NCBI GenBank assembly: GCA_013298625.1
Contig: JAAFIF010000060.1
Span: 1-61,036 of the forward strand
Direction of reading: 5' to 3'
Source of the DNA: Myxococcales bacterium
Lineage (GTDB): Bacteria > Myxococcota_A > Polyangia > Polyangiales > Ga0077539
Length of the DNA stretch: 61,036 nt
Part shown: in pieces, positions 51,343 through 60,025 of the stretch
Layout: the number at the start of each line of letters is the position of its first letter
Numbering within the stretch: position 1 is the stretch's first letter
The notes under the pieces: model-generated
Told to the model about the DNA's origin: nothing
Seen by the model: the letters and a program-made list of their open reading frames with translations, nothing else
Databases searched by the model: none
Program-made: the position numbers and the translations under genes

Positions 51343-52206
51343 TCACTCATCGTCGGACTCGTCGGCGTCGGCGCTCGAAGGGATGGTCGTCGGAGCCGTC
51401 GCGGGGTCTGCGAACGCGGGCCCGAGCGAGAGCGAGTCGTCGGCGAGGCGATATTCAGGGCGAATCCAGACCTCGTCGAGGTACAGGCCCTGCGGGGGCG
51501 CGGTGATCCCTGCGCGCGTTCGGTCGCCGGACTGAAGGACCTCTTCGATGATCGACTCGCGAAGGCGCCCTCGGGCGACGTCGACGAGCGTGCCGGTGAT
51601 GATCCGGACCATGTTCTTGAGAAAGGCTGTTCCTTCGACTTCGACCGCGAGGAGCGTGCGCTGCGCTGCGTAGCCGCGGACGAGGCCGACGCGAAAAATG
51701 TGGCGGAAGGTGTTGGTGCGCTCGCAGTCCGCCGCGCGAAATCCTCGAAAATCGTGCGAGCCCACGAGCTTCGCCGCGGCGCGATCGAACGCGTCCAGGT
51801 CGAGCGGGTCGTAGACGTGCCACGCGCGGTCGCGCAGCAGCGGGTCGCGCGAGGGGTGGCTGTTGATCAAGTAGCGGTAGCGCTTTCCTGCGCTGGCGCG
51901 GCGCGGGTCGAACCCAGAGGGCACCTCTCTCGCCTCCATCACGGAGATCTCGGGGGGCAGCTTGCTGTTCATCCCCAGTCGCCAGCCCTTCATCGGGATG
52001 ATCGCGTTGGTCTCGAACGACGCCACCTGCGCGTTCGCGTGAACGCCAGCGTCCGTTCGTCCAGCGCCGTGAACGCGCACGGTCTCGCCCGACAGCGCAG
52101 CGGCTGCGCGTTCGAGCTCTTCTTGCACGGTGCGCGCGTTGCGTTGGCGCTGCCACCCAGAGAGTGCTGCGCCGTCGTAGCGCACGATGAGGCGGATCGT
52201 CGGCAT
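51343..52206 (-). CDS. truA: tRNA pseudouridine synthase TruA
   Basis: A 287-residue enzyme that makes pseudouridine at positions 38-40 of tRNA anticodon arms. The catalytic Asp52 is in GRTDAGVHA; the start PTIRLIVRYDGAALSGWQRQ and later MVRIITGTLVDVARGR are typical. A short acidic tail of about 30 residues extends the C-terminus. ATG 52206 preferred to a longer frame. It heads the leftward unit with two exported proteins; the combination is by position only. Confidence 0.95.
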   Translation of the reverse strand: MPTIRLIVRYDGAALSGWQRQRNARTVQEELERAAAALSGETVRVHGAGRTDAGVHANAQVASFETNAIIPMKGWRLGMNSKLPPEISVMEAREVPSGFDPRRASAGKRYRYLINSHPSRDPLLRDRAWHVYDPLDLDAFDRAAAKLVGSHDFRGFRAADCERTNTFRHIFRVGLVRGYAAQRTLLAVEVEGTAFLKNMVRIITGTLVDVARGRLRESIIEEVLQSGDRTRAGITAPPQGLYLDEVWIRPEYRLADDSLSLGPAFADPATAPTTIPSSADADESDDE

Positions 52207-52345
52207 CGAGTGAGTGGCGAAGGCATACAACGGGTTCGCCTCGAGCGCAGTGTCGGCGCGCTGCGGTATGCGCAACGGACGCTTGACAGCAGCGTGCGCT
52301 CCGATGCCGAATCACAGCGGTGGAGGCTGTGAAGAGGCCGTGACC

Positions 52346-52813
52346 GTGTTCGACGACGAAGTGCAGCAAGAGATCGCGCGCGCAGCGCGGCTGGTAGAAG
52401 AGACGATCACGGCGCTCGGCATCGACGCGGGTAGCGTTCGAATGCCGGCGCCAGGAGGCGGAAAGGCGTGGTCGCTCATGCGCGGAAGCGCGGCGGTCGC
52501 GATCTTCTTGCGCTCGCCGCGACCCGGCGAAGACGCGCCGTTTCTCCGCGTCGTCTCGCCCATCATCGTGATCGACAAGGCCAACGAGGGGCCGTTGTTT
52601 CGCAGGCTGCTCGAGCTCAACGCCAGCGGGCTCGGCTCGGTCGCCTTCGGCGTGCACGACGACCGCGTGGTGGCCGTGTCCGAGCGGCCGACGCGCGACC
52701 TCGACCCGAGCGAGGTTCGCTACATCTTGCAAGTGGTCGGCGCGGTCGCCGATCACTACGACGACGAGCTCACGCGCTTGTTCGGCGGGACCAAGGTCAG
52801 CGACCGCCGCTGA
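52346..52813 (+). CDS. YbjN / type-III-chaperone-like protein
   Basis: A 155-residue cytoplasmic protein with the YbjN-type alpha/beta fold: EEIARAARLVEETITALG-like first helix, then VAIFLRSPRPGEDAPFLRVVSPIIVID, LFRRLLELNASGLGSVAFGVHDDRVVAVSERPTRDLDPSEV. Such proteins behave like secretion chaperones or sensory adaptors. The GTG at 52346 has GAAGAGG 8 bases upstream; GTG 52340 and ATG 52304 are other choices. In line with the barrel/cytochrome genes (47-base gap to the next start). Confidence 0.65.
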   Translation: MFDDEVQQEIARAARLVEETITALGIDAGSVRMPAPGGGKAWSLMRGSAAVAIFLRSPRPGEDAPFLRVVSPIIVIDKANEGPLFRRLLELNASGLGSVAFGVHDDRVVAVSERPTRDLDPSEVRYILQVVGAVADHYDDELTRLFGGTKVSDRR

Positions 52814-52860
52814 CGCGCCGCTCGCGCGGCGGAGCCCGACAGCCCGATGAGGGGAGCGCG

Positions 52861-54318
52861 TTGAGACAGACCACCGCCGCCGCGCGCTCGTTCGCTCGAT
52901 CCGCCAGCGTTTTTGCAGGCGCGATGGCCGCCTTGCTCAACGCCGCTCGCGCGCATTCGTTCGAGTACGACGTGCAAGCGGACAGCTACGCGCAGGCGTA
53001 TCAAGTGCGCAGCCCTTGGGGCGGGCCGGTGCTGTCCGCGCGACGCTTCACGCAGACGCTGACCTTCGCGATCACGCACTCCGTGGCCGAGCGCGGACCT
53101 CGCCTCGCGCTGCGCGTGCGGCTGCGGCTCGACGGAGAGTTCGGAGACGCTTGCGGCGGAGGCGCGGCGCGGTGCCTCGAAGAGACCACCCGCGATCGCA
53201 GAAGTGATTTCGTCCCGGGTTTCGAGCGACGAACGGTGGACCTGCCGTACGCGTACCTCGACGCGAGCGGGCTGCTTCGAGGCGCGCTCGACCTGCGCGT
53301 CGGCCGCGTGCTCACGAGCGATGTCCTCGGGTTCTTCGCGTTCGACGGCGGACGCGCGCGCGCGCAGCTTGGCTCGTATGCCACCGTCGAGGCGTACGGA
53401 GGACTCGAGGTGCGCGGCGGCTTCGCGTTGTCCAACGCCCGCTTCGAGCGCGACGGCGTGGCGCGGGCAGACCGCAGCGCGTGGGAGCCCTCGCTCGCTC
53501 CGTACGTGAGCGACCGCGCCTACGCGCCAGTATTCGCAGTGGCGATCGAGACCCCGTCGTGGCTGCCCGCGTTTGTCCGCGCGGTCTACCGCAGGGTGTG
53601 GACCCGCGAGGGTGTCAGCGAAGAGCGCGTCGGCGCCGCGGTGGACGCGCAGCTGCACCCGCGCGTTCGGCTCGATGGCCGCGCGGCGTTCTCGTTTGCG
53701 CACCGCGCGTTCAGCGTGTTGGGCGGCGGCCTTCGTTGGGACGCGACGCGAGCGATCACCGTCGAGGCGAGCGTCGAGCGCGCGCGACCCACGTTCGATC
53801 CGAGCTCGATCTGGGCGACGATCTGGGCCGACGCCGTCGACGACGCGCGCGTCCGCGTGGGGTATCGCGGCGCTTCGCTGTGGTCGCTCAGCGCCGCGGT
53901 GCACGGGCGTCGATACGCGCAGGCCGAAGCGGGTCCCTCGAGCGGCGCCGCGGCGGCCGAGGACCGATTTCACCTGGGCGCCACCGTGTCATTTCTTCGC
54001 GACGCCGCGGCGTGGGACGTGGGCGTGCGCGCAATGGGCGAGGCCGGGCCCGTTGGCGCGCGGGGAGGCGTCGACGTGGACGCGGCGTTCGAGCCGTGGG
54101 GAGGGCGCGTTCGGCTCGACGGCCGCGTCTCTGCGTGGGGCAACTACGACGCGCTGCGACCCGAGCGCTCGGGCCCGTCGCTCGCGTTGGTGGGGGGCGG
54201 CGCTGCGAAGCTCGGCCCCATCGCCACGCTGCACGTCGACGGCGAGTACGACCTCAACGCCCTCGCAGGACATCGATTTCGCGCGATGGCCACGCTCTCG
54301 ATCGGAGCCCGCCCATGA
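52861..54318 (+). CDS. Probable outer-membrane barrel partner of a multiheme cytochrome
   Basis: A 485-residue product. TTG 52861 follows a GAGGGGAG site; ATG 52924 is an alternative. N-terminus is signal-like (AGAMAALLNAARAHS). The remainder alternates short strands and turns, rich in Gly, Arg, Tyr and Asp, with many 'xLRVRLRLDGEF', 'YGGLEVRGGFALS', 'LDGRVSAWGNYDALRPERSG' stretches and ends in a strand (RFRAMATLSIGARP), as porins do. Its stop overlaps the start of the multiheme gene by 4 bases. Cysteines: two only (DACGGG, ARCLEE). Confidence 0.62.
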   Translation: MRQTTAAARSFARSASVFAGAMAALLNAARAHSFEYDVQADSYAQAYQVRSPWGGPVLSARRFTQTLTFAITHSVAERGPRLALRVRLRLDGEFGDACGGGAARCLEETTRDRRSDFVPGFERRTVDLPYAYLDASGLLRGALDLRVGRVLTSDVLGFFAFDGGRARAQLGSYATVEAYGGLEVRGGFALSNARFERDGVARADRSAWEPSLAPYVSDRAYAPVFAVAIETPSWLPAFVRAVYRRVWTREGVSEERVGAAVDAQLHPRVRLDGRAAFSFAHRAFSVLGGGLRWDATRAITVEASVERARPTFDPSSIWATIWADAVDDARVRVGYRGASLWSLSAAVHGRRYAQAEAGPSSGAAAAEDRFHLGATVSFLRDAAAWDVGVRAMGEAGPVGARGGVDVDAAFEPWGGRVRLDGRVSAWGNYDALRPERSGPSLALVGGGAAKLGPIATLHVDGEYDLNALAGHRFRAMATLSIGARP

Positions 54319-55544
54319 GCCATCGCCCCGCGCGCGCGCAGGCCCTGCTGCTCGTCGGCCTCGTGCTCGGCGCCGCGTGCGGTCTGCGCAACGGTCCATC
54401 GACGCTGCGCGCGAGGCCGCGCGTCTGGGAGCGCTCGCGCGAAGAGCAGGGGCCGTCGCGCGCGATCTTCGGGACCCAGCGAATTCCGCTGCGATTCGAC
54501 CACCGACGGCACCTCGCGATCGGCGGCGTGACGTGCGAGCGTTGCCACAACGACGCGCGGTCCAGCGATCAGAGCGGCGATCGATTGATCCCGAGCGAAG
54601 CGGTGTGCGCGAGCTGTCACAGCATCGATCGCTCACAGCCCGAGCGCGTCGCGACGCCGTCTGCGCGCTGCGCGAGCTGCCACGAGGGCTTCGATCCGCG
54701 CAGGCCGGGTGTGGTCGCGCGCGTGGAGATTCCCCAGCCGAACCTGAAGTTCTCGCACCGCATGCACGACCGCGCTGGCGTGCGCTGCGACGACTGTCAT
54801 CGCTCGGTGCGCAGCGTCGGGTTGGCGACGCGCTTCGACCTTCCCACGATGGACGTGTGCACGAGCTGCCATCAGTCGCGCGGCGCGAGCACGCGGTGCG
54901 CGAGCTGCCATCTGACCGAGCCTGACGGCGTGCTGCGGACGCGCTTCGACGAGGGGTGGCTCAACCCTCCGTCGTCCATGGGAGGCCTGCGCCACGACGC
55001 GGACTTCTGGCTCTCGCACCGCGCGATCGCCGCGGCGAATCCCGAGCGATGCGCGGACTGCCACCGCGAGCGCGAGTGCGTCGAGTGCCACGACGGGCGC
55101 GTTCGTGATCGACGCACGCACCCCAACGACTACCTCTCGTTTCATGGGGTCGAAGCGCGGATGGCGAGCGAGCGCTGCACGAGCTGTCACCGCGAGCAGT
55201 CGTTTTGCGCCGTGTGCCACGCGCGCGCGGGCGTGGCGATGTCGTCGGCGCCAGCGAGCCGCGGAGGCGGGCGATTTCACGGTCCGTTCGAGCGTTGGGC
55301 GGGCCCCATCGTCACGAACGAGCACCACGCGATGGAGGCGCGCCGCGCGCTCTCGGCCTGCGTCTCGTGCCACGTCGAGCGCGACTGCGTCTCGTGCCAC
55401 AGCGCGCGCTCGCTCGGCGGCGCTGGGGCGAACCCGCATCCTCCGGGCTTCGCTGCGCAGTGCGGGGCGCTGCTGCGCGCTTCGTCGCGCTCGTGCGCGC
55501 AGTGCCACAGCGACGTGAGCGCGCTCGCTGCGCGCTGCCCGTGA
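54315..55544 (+). CDS. Multiheme c-type cytochrome, 13 CXXCH sites
   Basis: A 409-residue product with a lipoprotein-like signal (LVLGAACG, Cys22; -3 is Gly so lipidation is not certain). There are thirteen CXXCH heme-binding sites: CERCH, CASCH (2), CDDCH, CTSCH (2), CASCH, CADCH, CVECH, CAVCH, CVSCH (2), CAQCH, with many extra His that could be distal ligands. Spacing is dense in pairs, as in cytochrome c3/NrfB-like or MtrA/PCC-type proteins. Starts at ATG 54315 within the barrel gene's stop (ATGA). Likely role: electron transfer across or at the outer membrane (inference). Confidence 0.88.
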   Translation: MSHRPARAQALLLVGLVLGAACGLRNGPSTLRARPRVWERSREEQGPSRAIFGTQRIPLRFDHRRHLAIGGVTCERCHNDARSSDQSGDRLIPSEAVCASCHSIDRSQPERVATPSARCASCHEGFDPRRPGVVARVEIPQPNLKFSHRMHDRAGVRCDDCHRSVRSVGLATRFDLPTMDVCTSCHQSRGASTRCASCHLTEPDGVLRTRFDEGWLNPPSSMGGLRHDADFWLSHRAIAAANPERCADCHRERECVECHDGRVRDRRTHPNDYLSFHGVEARMASERCTSCHREQSFCAVCHARAGVAMSSAPASRGGGRFHGPFERWAGPIVTNEHHAMEARRALSACVSCHVERDCVSCHSARSLGGAGANPHPPGFAAQCGALLRASSRSCAQCHSDVSALAARCP

Positions 55545-55557
55545 GCGCTACGCGGGC
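55537..55557. terminator. Inverted repeat over two stop codons
   Basis: GCCCG (55537-55541) / CGGGC (55553-55557) with an inner AGCGCT palindrome (55544-55549). The cytochrome stop (55542-55544) and the stop of the convergent TPR gene (55548-55550) are inside. No T-run. Confidence 0.4.
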
Positions 55558-56489
55558 AAGAGCGGTCGCAGGACGCTGAACCAACCGCGGACGGCGGCGG
55601 TGGTCGTGGCGCTTCGCTCGGCGACGGCTTGCTGCGTGGGACCGCCCTTTTTTCTGCGGCGAACCGCGTATTCGATCGCCGCGCCGAGGGCCGTCGCGTC
55701 GCCGTCGCTCGGGATGGGCACCGAGCGACACGCTTCGAGCAGGCTGAGCGCGCGCGCGCGCTGCGCGTCGTCGAGCGGGGCGCTCTCGATCACCGCGAGC
55801 GCCTGGTCGATCCTCGCGGGGCTCGCGGCGTCCGACGGCGGCGAGTCGGGCTCGAACGAGTGCGGCGCGAGCAGCGCGGGGGGGCGAGAATGCCGGGTGT
55901 TTCCCTGGCGAATCCACTGGTCGAGCTCGGCGAAATCCGAGCGTTCGGCGCGGCGCGCAGCGAGCTCGGTCGACAGCTCGAGCGCCTCGTCGCGGCGATC
56001 GAGCCGCGCGAGGCAGTGCGCGAGCGACGCGGCGACGTCGTCTTGCGAGGGCGCCTCTCGGTGCGCGCTCTGCAGGTACGAGAGCCCTTCTCGCGGCAGG
56101 TCGAGCGCGACGTCGAAGAGGTGTCCGACGTTGTGCAAATACCAGGGATTCTTCGGGTCGATCGCGAGCGCGCGGCGGTACGAAGCGATCGCGGCGCGGT
56201 AGTTCGATTGAATCGCGAGCGCGAGGCCGAGCAGCGCGTGCGCGGCTTCGTCGTCGGGCGTGGCGAGGGCGACGCGGCGCGCGTGCAGTGCGGCGCGCCA
56301 GGGGGCCTGCTCGAGCAAGAGCTCAGCGAGCGACCGGTTGGCGAAGCACCAGGCGCGCGATCCCTGGGCGGCGATCGAAGCGAGCCGCTCGAGCTGCGGC
56401 AGCAAGAACGACTTGGACCGACCAGCGCGCAGCGCTTGTTCGAGCTGCCGTTCGAGCCGCGATTCAGGGGATTCTTCGGGGGACGCCAT
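55548..56489 (-). CDS. TPR protein with C-terminal helix-turn-helix-like end
   Basis: A 313-residue soluble protein. TPR helices run from about residue 40 to 185 (RAALHARRVALATPDDEAAHALLGLALAIQSNYRAAIASYRRALAIDPKNPWYLHNVGHL...). After a Pro/Ser-rich linker, the last 70 residues (ALSLLEACRSVPIPSDGDATALGAAIEYAVRRRKKGGPTQQAVAERSATTTAAVRGWFSVL) contain GPTQQAVAERSATTTAAVR, which has the wording of a helix-turn-helix 'TQ..VA.....S..TVR'. Possibly DNA-binding; uncertain. Confidence 0.6.
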   Translation of the reverse strand: MASPEESPESRLERQLEQALRAGRSKSFLLPQLERLASIAAQGSRAWCFANRSLAELLLEQAPWRAALHARRVALATPDDEAAHALLGLALAIQSNYRAAIASYRRALAIDPKNPWYLHNVGHLFDVALDLPREGLSYLQSAHREAPSQDDVAASLAHCLARLDRRDEALELSTELAARRAERSDFAELDQWIRQGNTRHSRPPALLAPHSFEPDSPPSDAASPARIDQALAVIESAPLDDAQRARALSLLEACRSVPIPSDGDATALGAAIEYAVRRRKKGGPTQQAVAERSATTTAAVRGWFSVLRPLLPA

Positions 56490-56702
56490 GGCTGCGACGA
56501 AGGTCGGGATAGCTCTGCGCGCGGTGCCGCCGCAAGCACAACGAGCGCGCCGAGTCCGCGAGGGAGCAGAGTGGGAAGAATCTGCCTCCTGGCCAGCGTA
56601 CTAGTCCATGCTCATGGATGTGATGACCTCGCGCGTTCAGCGGAGGTCGAGCGCCGAGAGATCTTCGTGGGTTTGAGAGACCCGAGCGCAAGGTGCTAGA
56701 AG

Positions 56703-57089
56703 ATGACGATGCGAGCTTTCTCGAAGGTGGTTGCAGCAGTGAGCGCGGCGCTCGTCGCAGGCGCGCTCAACGGCTGCATCGTCACGAGCGCGCGCTACGG
56801 AGCGTACGAGCCGGGCTACGTCGTTCAGGGCGACGGCAGCTACGGCTACACGACCACGTCCGCGCCGGGCACGGTTTACTACGCGGGCGGCTACTACGGC
56901 GGCGTGTACTACAGGCCGGGCTACTACGGCGCGCGCGCGCCGTTCGTGGCGGTGTACGGGCAGCCGCAGGCGTACGCGCAGCCGCAGGTGTATGCGCAGC
57001 CCATCGCTCAGCCGGTGTACGGCGGGCAGCAGACGGTGATCGTGCAGCCCGCGCAAGGCGCGACGGTGGTCGCGCAGCCCATTCGTTGA
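56703..57089 (+). CDS. Tyr/Gln/Gly-rich small lipoprotein
   Basis: A 128-residue product with a lipobox-like ALNGC (Cys25). The mature part is low-complexity: YGAYEPGYVVQG, YYAGGYYGGVYYRPGYYG, then AQPQ repeats ending ...VVAQPIR. No family; the sequence resembles exported structural or adhesive proteins. ATG 56703 or 56709. The 213 bases upstream hold no gene and no clear promoter. Confidence 0.6.
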   Translation: MTMRAFSKVVAAVSAALVAGALNGCIVTSARYGAYEPGYVVQGDGSYGYTTTSAPGTVYYAGGYYGGVYYRPGYYGARAPFVAVYGQPQAYAQPQVYAQPIAQPVYGGQQTVIVQPAQGATVVAQPIR

Positions 57090-57127
57090 ACGGGGTTGCG
57101 GGGCTCAGCGCGGGGGCAGCGCGAAGA

Positions 57128-57415
57128 TCACATGAAGCCGGTCTTGTTGCGGCCGGACTTCTCGGTGGGCGCGCACTCGGCGGCGGCGCCGCGCAGCTCT
57201 TCGATGGCGAAGGCGAAGCGCTGTCCCTTGCGCGTCTCGCCGCTCACCAGCGACTCGTCGATGGTGATCTTCTGCACTTGCTGGATGGACCACGGGGCGC
57301 CGCTGCGGCCAGCGTGAACGGTGACGTCCCACCCCGCAGCGACGGAGATGGTGTCGCCCGACAGCTCGCTCTCGCAGACGGCGCGGATGATGGCGCGCGC
57401 TTTGTCTCGGTTCAT
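57128..57415 (-). CDS. Small protein, unknown function
   Basis: A 95-residue soluble product with Cys (VCESEL, ECAPTE). Start MNRDKARAIIRAVCESELSGDTISVAAGWDV; a conserved-looking helix followed by strands. No family recognised. Convergent with the Tyr-rich lipoprotein and 58 bases from the amidohydrolase stop on the same strand. Confidence 0.5.
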   Translation of the reverse strand: MNRDKARAIIRAVCESELSGDTISVAAGWDVTVHAGRSGAPWSIQQVQKITIDESLVSGETRKGQRFAFAIEELRGAAAECAPTEKSGRNKTGFM

Positions 57416-57473
57416 GCCCTTGGCGATACGCCCCTGCGCGCGGGCTGGTCAAGCGACGAGCGAGGCCGAGCGA

Positions 57474-59147
57474 TCACGGGCAGCGCGGGACGAGCGGAAG
57501 AATCCCCGGATAAAACGACCGGAGCTCCGTGGTGATCTGCGCGAGGGTCTCGTTGGTGTTGTTGATTCCGCCGGGGACCGAGACGCACGCGACGCGGGTC
57601 TGGCCGCACACCGTCGTGTCTTCGCACGCGGTCTGCGCCCCCGCGGGCAGCGCGCGCATGATCGCAGGGTCGCCGTAGAGGGGCTTGCCGCCGACCATCA
57701 CAAACGCGATGTCCGCGGCGACCGCGTCGACGAGCGAGCTGTACGCGTCGCAGCCGTAGTCGGGGATCACGACGAGGTCGGCGTACTTGTTGGGCTCGAT
57801 CGAGCCGATGGTCGTGTGGCGGTCGAGCACGCGCGCGGCGTCGGTGGTGACCATCTCGACGAGCTTGCGATCCGTCAGCAATCCAGGCCAGCGATTGCGC
57901 CCGACGTTGCGGGCGAAGCGCAGCTCTTGAAGGATGTCCGGCGCGCCCGACGGGGTCCAGTCTGGAGCGAGCGAGACGAGCACACCTCTCGCGAGAGCCG
58001 AGCGAACGTCGGTGGTGTCGCCGTAGAGCAAGACGTTGGAGCGGGGCGACCACACGAGCCGCGCGCGCGCAGCGCCCGCTTGCATGTGCTGCGCGTCGAG
58101 CAGCGCCGTCCCGTGGACCATCACGGTCGCGTTGGTCAGCAGGTTCTTCGAGACGAGGTCTGTGAACTCCGCGCGCGACGGATCATCGACGCCCTCAGCG
58201 AGGTGGATGATGTACGTCGTGAGCCGGCCCATATCCATGTTGGACCGGAGCGTCGCGGCGGCGGTGGCGTCGACGGTGCCGATCCCGAGGATGTTGGTCT
58301 GGTGAAAATCAGCGCCCGCGAAGTCGAAGGCGAACTCGGGGTTGCGCGCGAGCGTGCGGGTGCACGTGCGGTTGGGGCCTCCCTGAATCGTCGTCGTTCC
58401 GGCGAAGATCGCGCGGACCTCGCCGTACTTCGCCATCGCGCACTCGTGCGCGCCCACGTTGTCGCGGTACGGCGTGATGAACGTGTCGTACGCGGTCGCG
58501 CGCTGCCACTGGTAGCGGTTGTTGTACCGGATCGGCGCGACCCACTCGGGCAGCCAGTTGTACGAGACGTGGTTGTGACCGTCGATGAGCCCCGGGTAGA
58601 TGATCCCGCCCGTGTTGATCACGGTCGCGCCCATCGCGTCGGCGCGGGCCGAGCAAGCGCCCGAAGCGCCGACACATGAAATCAAGTTGCCGTTGACCAG
58701 GACCTCGCCGTTGTTGGTCACAACGGTCGGGCTCACCACGCGGCCGCGCACGAGGTACCGGTTGGCCATGCTGCCGGCGGTGACCGAGGGCGACGCGGTG
58801 CGGCAGCCGCACGTCACGCGGCGCTCCGGCAAGAGCGCCCCCGAGACTGGCTGCATGGGCGCTGCGGAGACCACCGCGCAGCTCCCGTCGACGGGCGGCG
58901 CGACGACGTCGGGAAGGCTCGCGTCGGGCTGCGACGGGACGTCCATCCCTTGAACATCGGGCGTCTCGCTGTCGGGCGCGCTGGCGTCGGGCAGCGGGTC
59001 GACGCGGTCTTCTGCGGCGCTCATGTCGTCGATCACCCCGGTGTCCGTCGGCGCGCTGGCGTCCGGGGTCGCGTCCGGCAGGATGAGCGGTTCGGCGCAG
59101 GCAGAGGCCAAGAGAAGCACAGGAGCTCCGAGCAGAAGACGTCGCAT
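57474..59147 (-). CDS. Exported amidohydrolase-family protein
   Basis: A 557-residue product: signal with LASAC (Cys17, lipoprotein-like), an Asp/Pro/Ala/Ser-rich linker at about 20-95, then an amidohydrolase barrel. Metal motif GLIDGHNHVSYN (HxH) is present, with the later conserved APDWTPSGAPDIL stretch and C-terminal NKYADLVVIPDY (the beta-sandwich closing part). Paired Cys (ECAMAKY, ACEDTT, RVACVSVP) suit periplasmic disulfides. Substrate unknown. ATG 59147 used. Divergent from the MBL-fold gene over 47 bases. Confidence 0.78.
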   Translation of the reverse strand: MRRLLLGAPVLLLASACAEPLILPDATPDASAPTDTGVIDDMSAAEDRVDPLPDASAPDSETPDVQGMDVPSQPDASLPDVVAPPVDGSCAVVSAAPMQPVSGALLPERRVTCGCRTASPSVTAGSMANRYLVRGRVVSPTVVTNNGEVLVNGNLISCVGASGACSARADAMGATVINTGGIIYPGLIDGHNHVSYNWLPEWVAPIRYNNRYQWQRATAYDTFITPYRDNVGAHECAMAKYGEVRAIFAGTTTIQGGPNRTCTRTLARNPEFAFDFAGADFHQTNILGIGTVDATAAATLRSNMDMGRLTTYIIHLAEGVDDPSRAEFTDLVSKNLLTNATVMVHGTALLDAQHMQAGAARARLVWSPRSNVLLYGDTTDVRSALARGVLVSLAPDWTPSGAPDILQELRFARNVGRNRWPGLLTDRKLVEMVTTDAARVLDRHTTIGSIEPNKYADLVVIPDYGCDAYSSLVDAVAADIAFVMVGGKPLYGDPAIMRALPAGAQTACEDTTVCGQTRVACVSVPGGINNTNETLAQITTELRSFYPGILPLVPRCP

Positions 59148-59194
59148 CTTCGAGGACGGTACCACGCGGCGCTCGCGCGCTACGCTCTCGCTTC

Positions 59195-60022
59195 GTGACC
59201 GAAATCGAAAGTGTGTGCCCCGGCGTCGAGCGGCTCTCGCTGCGGACTCCGACGCTGCTTCCCGCGACAGAGACCAACACGTACTTCGTCACGCACGGCG
59301 ACGAGTTCTATGTGATCGAGCCCGCGACCCCGTACGAGCCCGAGCAAGCGGCGCTGATCGGCGCGATCCGTGAGAAAATTCGCAGCGGATTGACGCTGCG
59401 CGGCGCGATCGTCACGCACCACCACGGCGATCACATCGGGGCGGCGATGCGCGTGAGAGAGGCGTTTTCGACGCCCGTGATCGCGCATCGAGAGACGCGA
59501 ACGCGACTGCGAGATCGGGTGACCACCGACGGCGAGCTCGACGAAGGGCAGACGTTGTTCGACGGCGAGGTCGAAGTGCTGCACACGCCCGGCCACGCGC
59601 GTGGGCATGTGTGCCTGCGGCAGCGCGAGGGGCGGTGGCTCGTGGCGGGGGACATGGTCGCGAGCGTGGGGACGATCTTGATCGACGTGGAAGACGGCGG
59701 GGACATGGCGGACTACCTCGCGCAGCTCGAGCGGCTCGCGGACGCGGTCGAGGGTGTGGTGTTGCCTGCGCACGGGGCGCCGATCGAGCGCGGCGCCGAG
59801 CGGCTTCGGCACTACGTCGCGCATCGATTGGCGCGCGAGGCGAAGGTGCTCGCGGCGGTCAGCGACGGGTGGCGTACGGAGGACGAGCTCGTCGCGCGCG
59901 CCTACGACGACACGCCGCGAGAGGTGTGGCCCATCGCAGCGCGCAGCGCGCGGGCGCACTTGCAGAAGCTCGTGCGCGAGGGGCGCGTGGCGTTCGACGG
60001 GGCGCGGTGGAGGGCCGAGTAG
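59195..60022 (+). CDS. MBL-fold metallohydrolase (LACTB2-like)
   Basis: A 275-residue enzyme. Zinc motif THHHGDH (His75, His77, Asp79, His80), next ligands HTPGHARGH and GDMVASVGT, and C-terminal PAHGAPI. The tail (WRTEDELVARAYDD...AHLQKLVREGRV) is a winged-helix-like end known from LACTB2-type nucleases and hydrolases. GTG start at 59195. Substrate unknown. Its TAG stop lies in a small AGCGCT palindrome with the convergent gene's stop. Confidence 0.85.
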   Translation: MTEIESVCPGVERLSLRTPTLLPATETNTYFVTHGDEFYVIEPATPYEPEQAALIGAIREKIRSGLTLRGAIVTHHHGDHIGAAMRVREAFSTPVIAHRETRTRLRDRVTTDGELDEGQTLFDGEVEVLHTPGHARGHVCLRQREGRWLVAGDMVASVGTILIDVEDGGDMADYLAQLERLADAVEGVVLPAHGAPIERGAERLRHYVAHRLAREAKVLAAVSDGWRTEDELVARAYDDTPREVWPIAARSARAHLQKLVREGRVAFDGARWRAE

Positions 60023-60025
60023 CGC

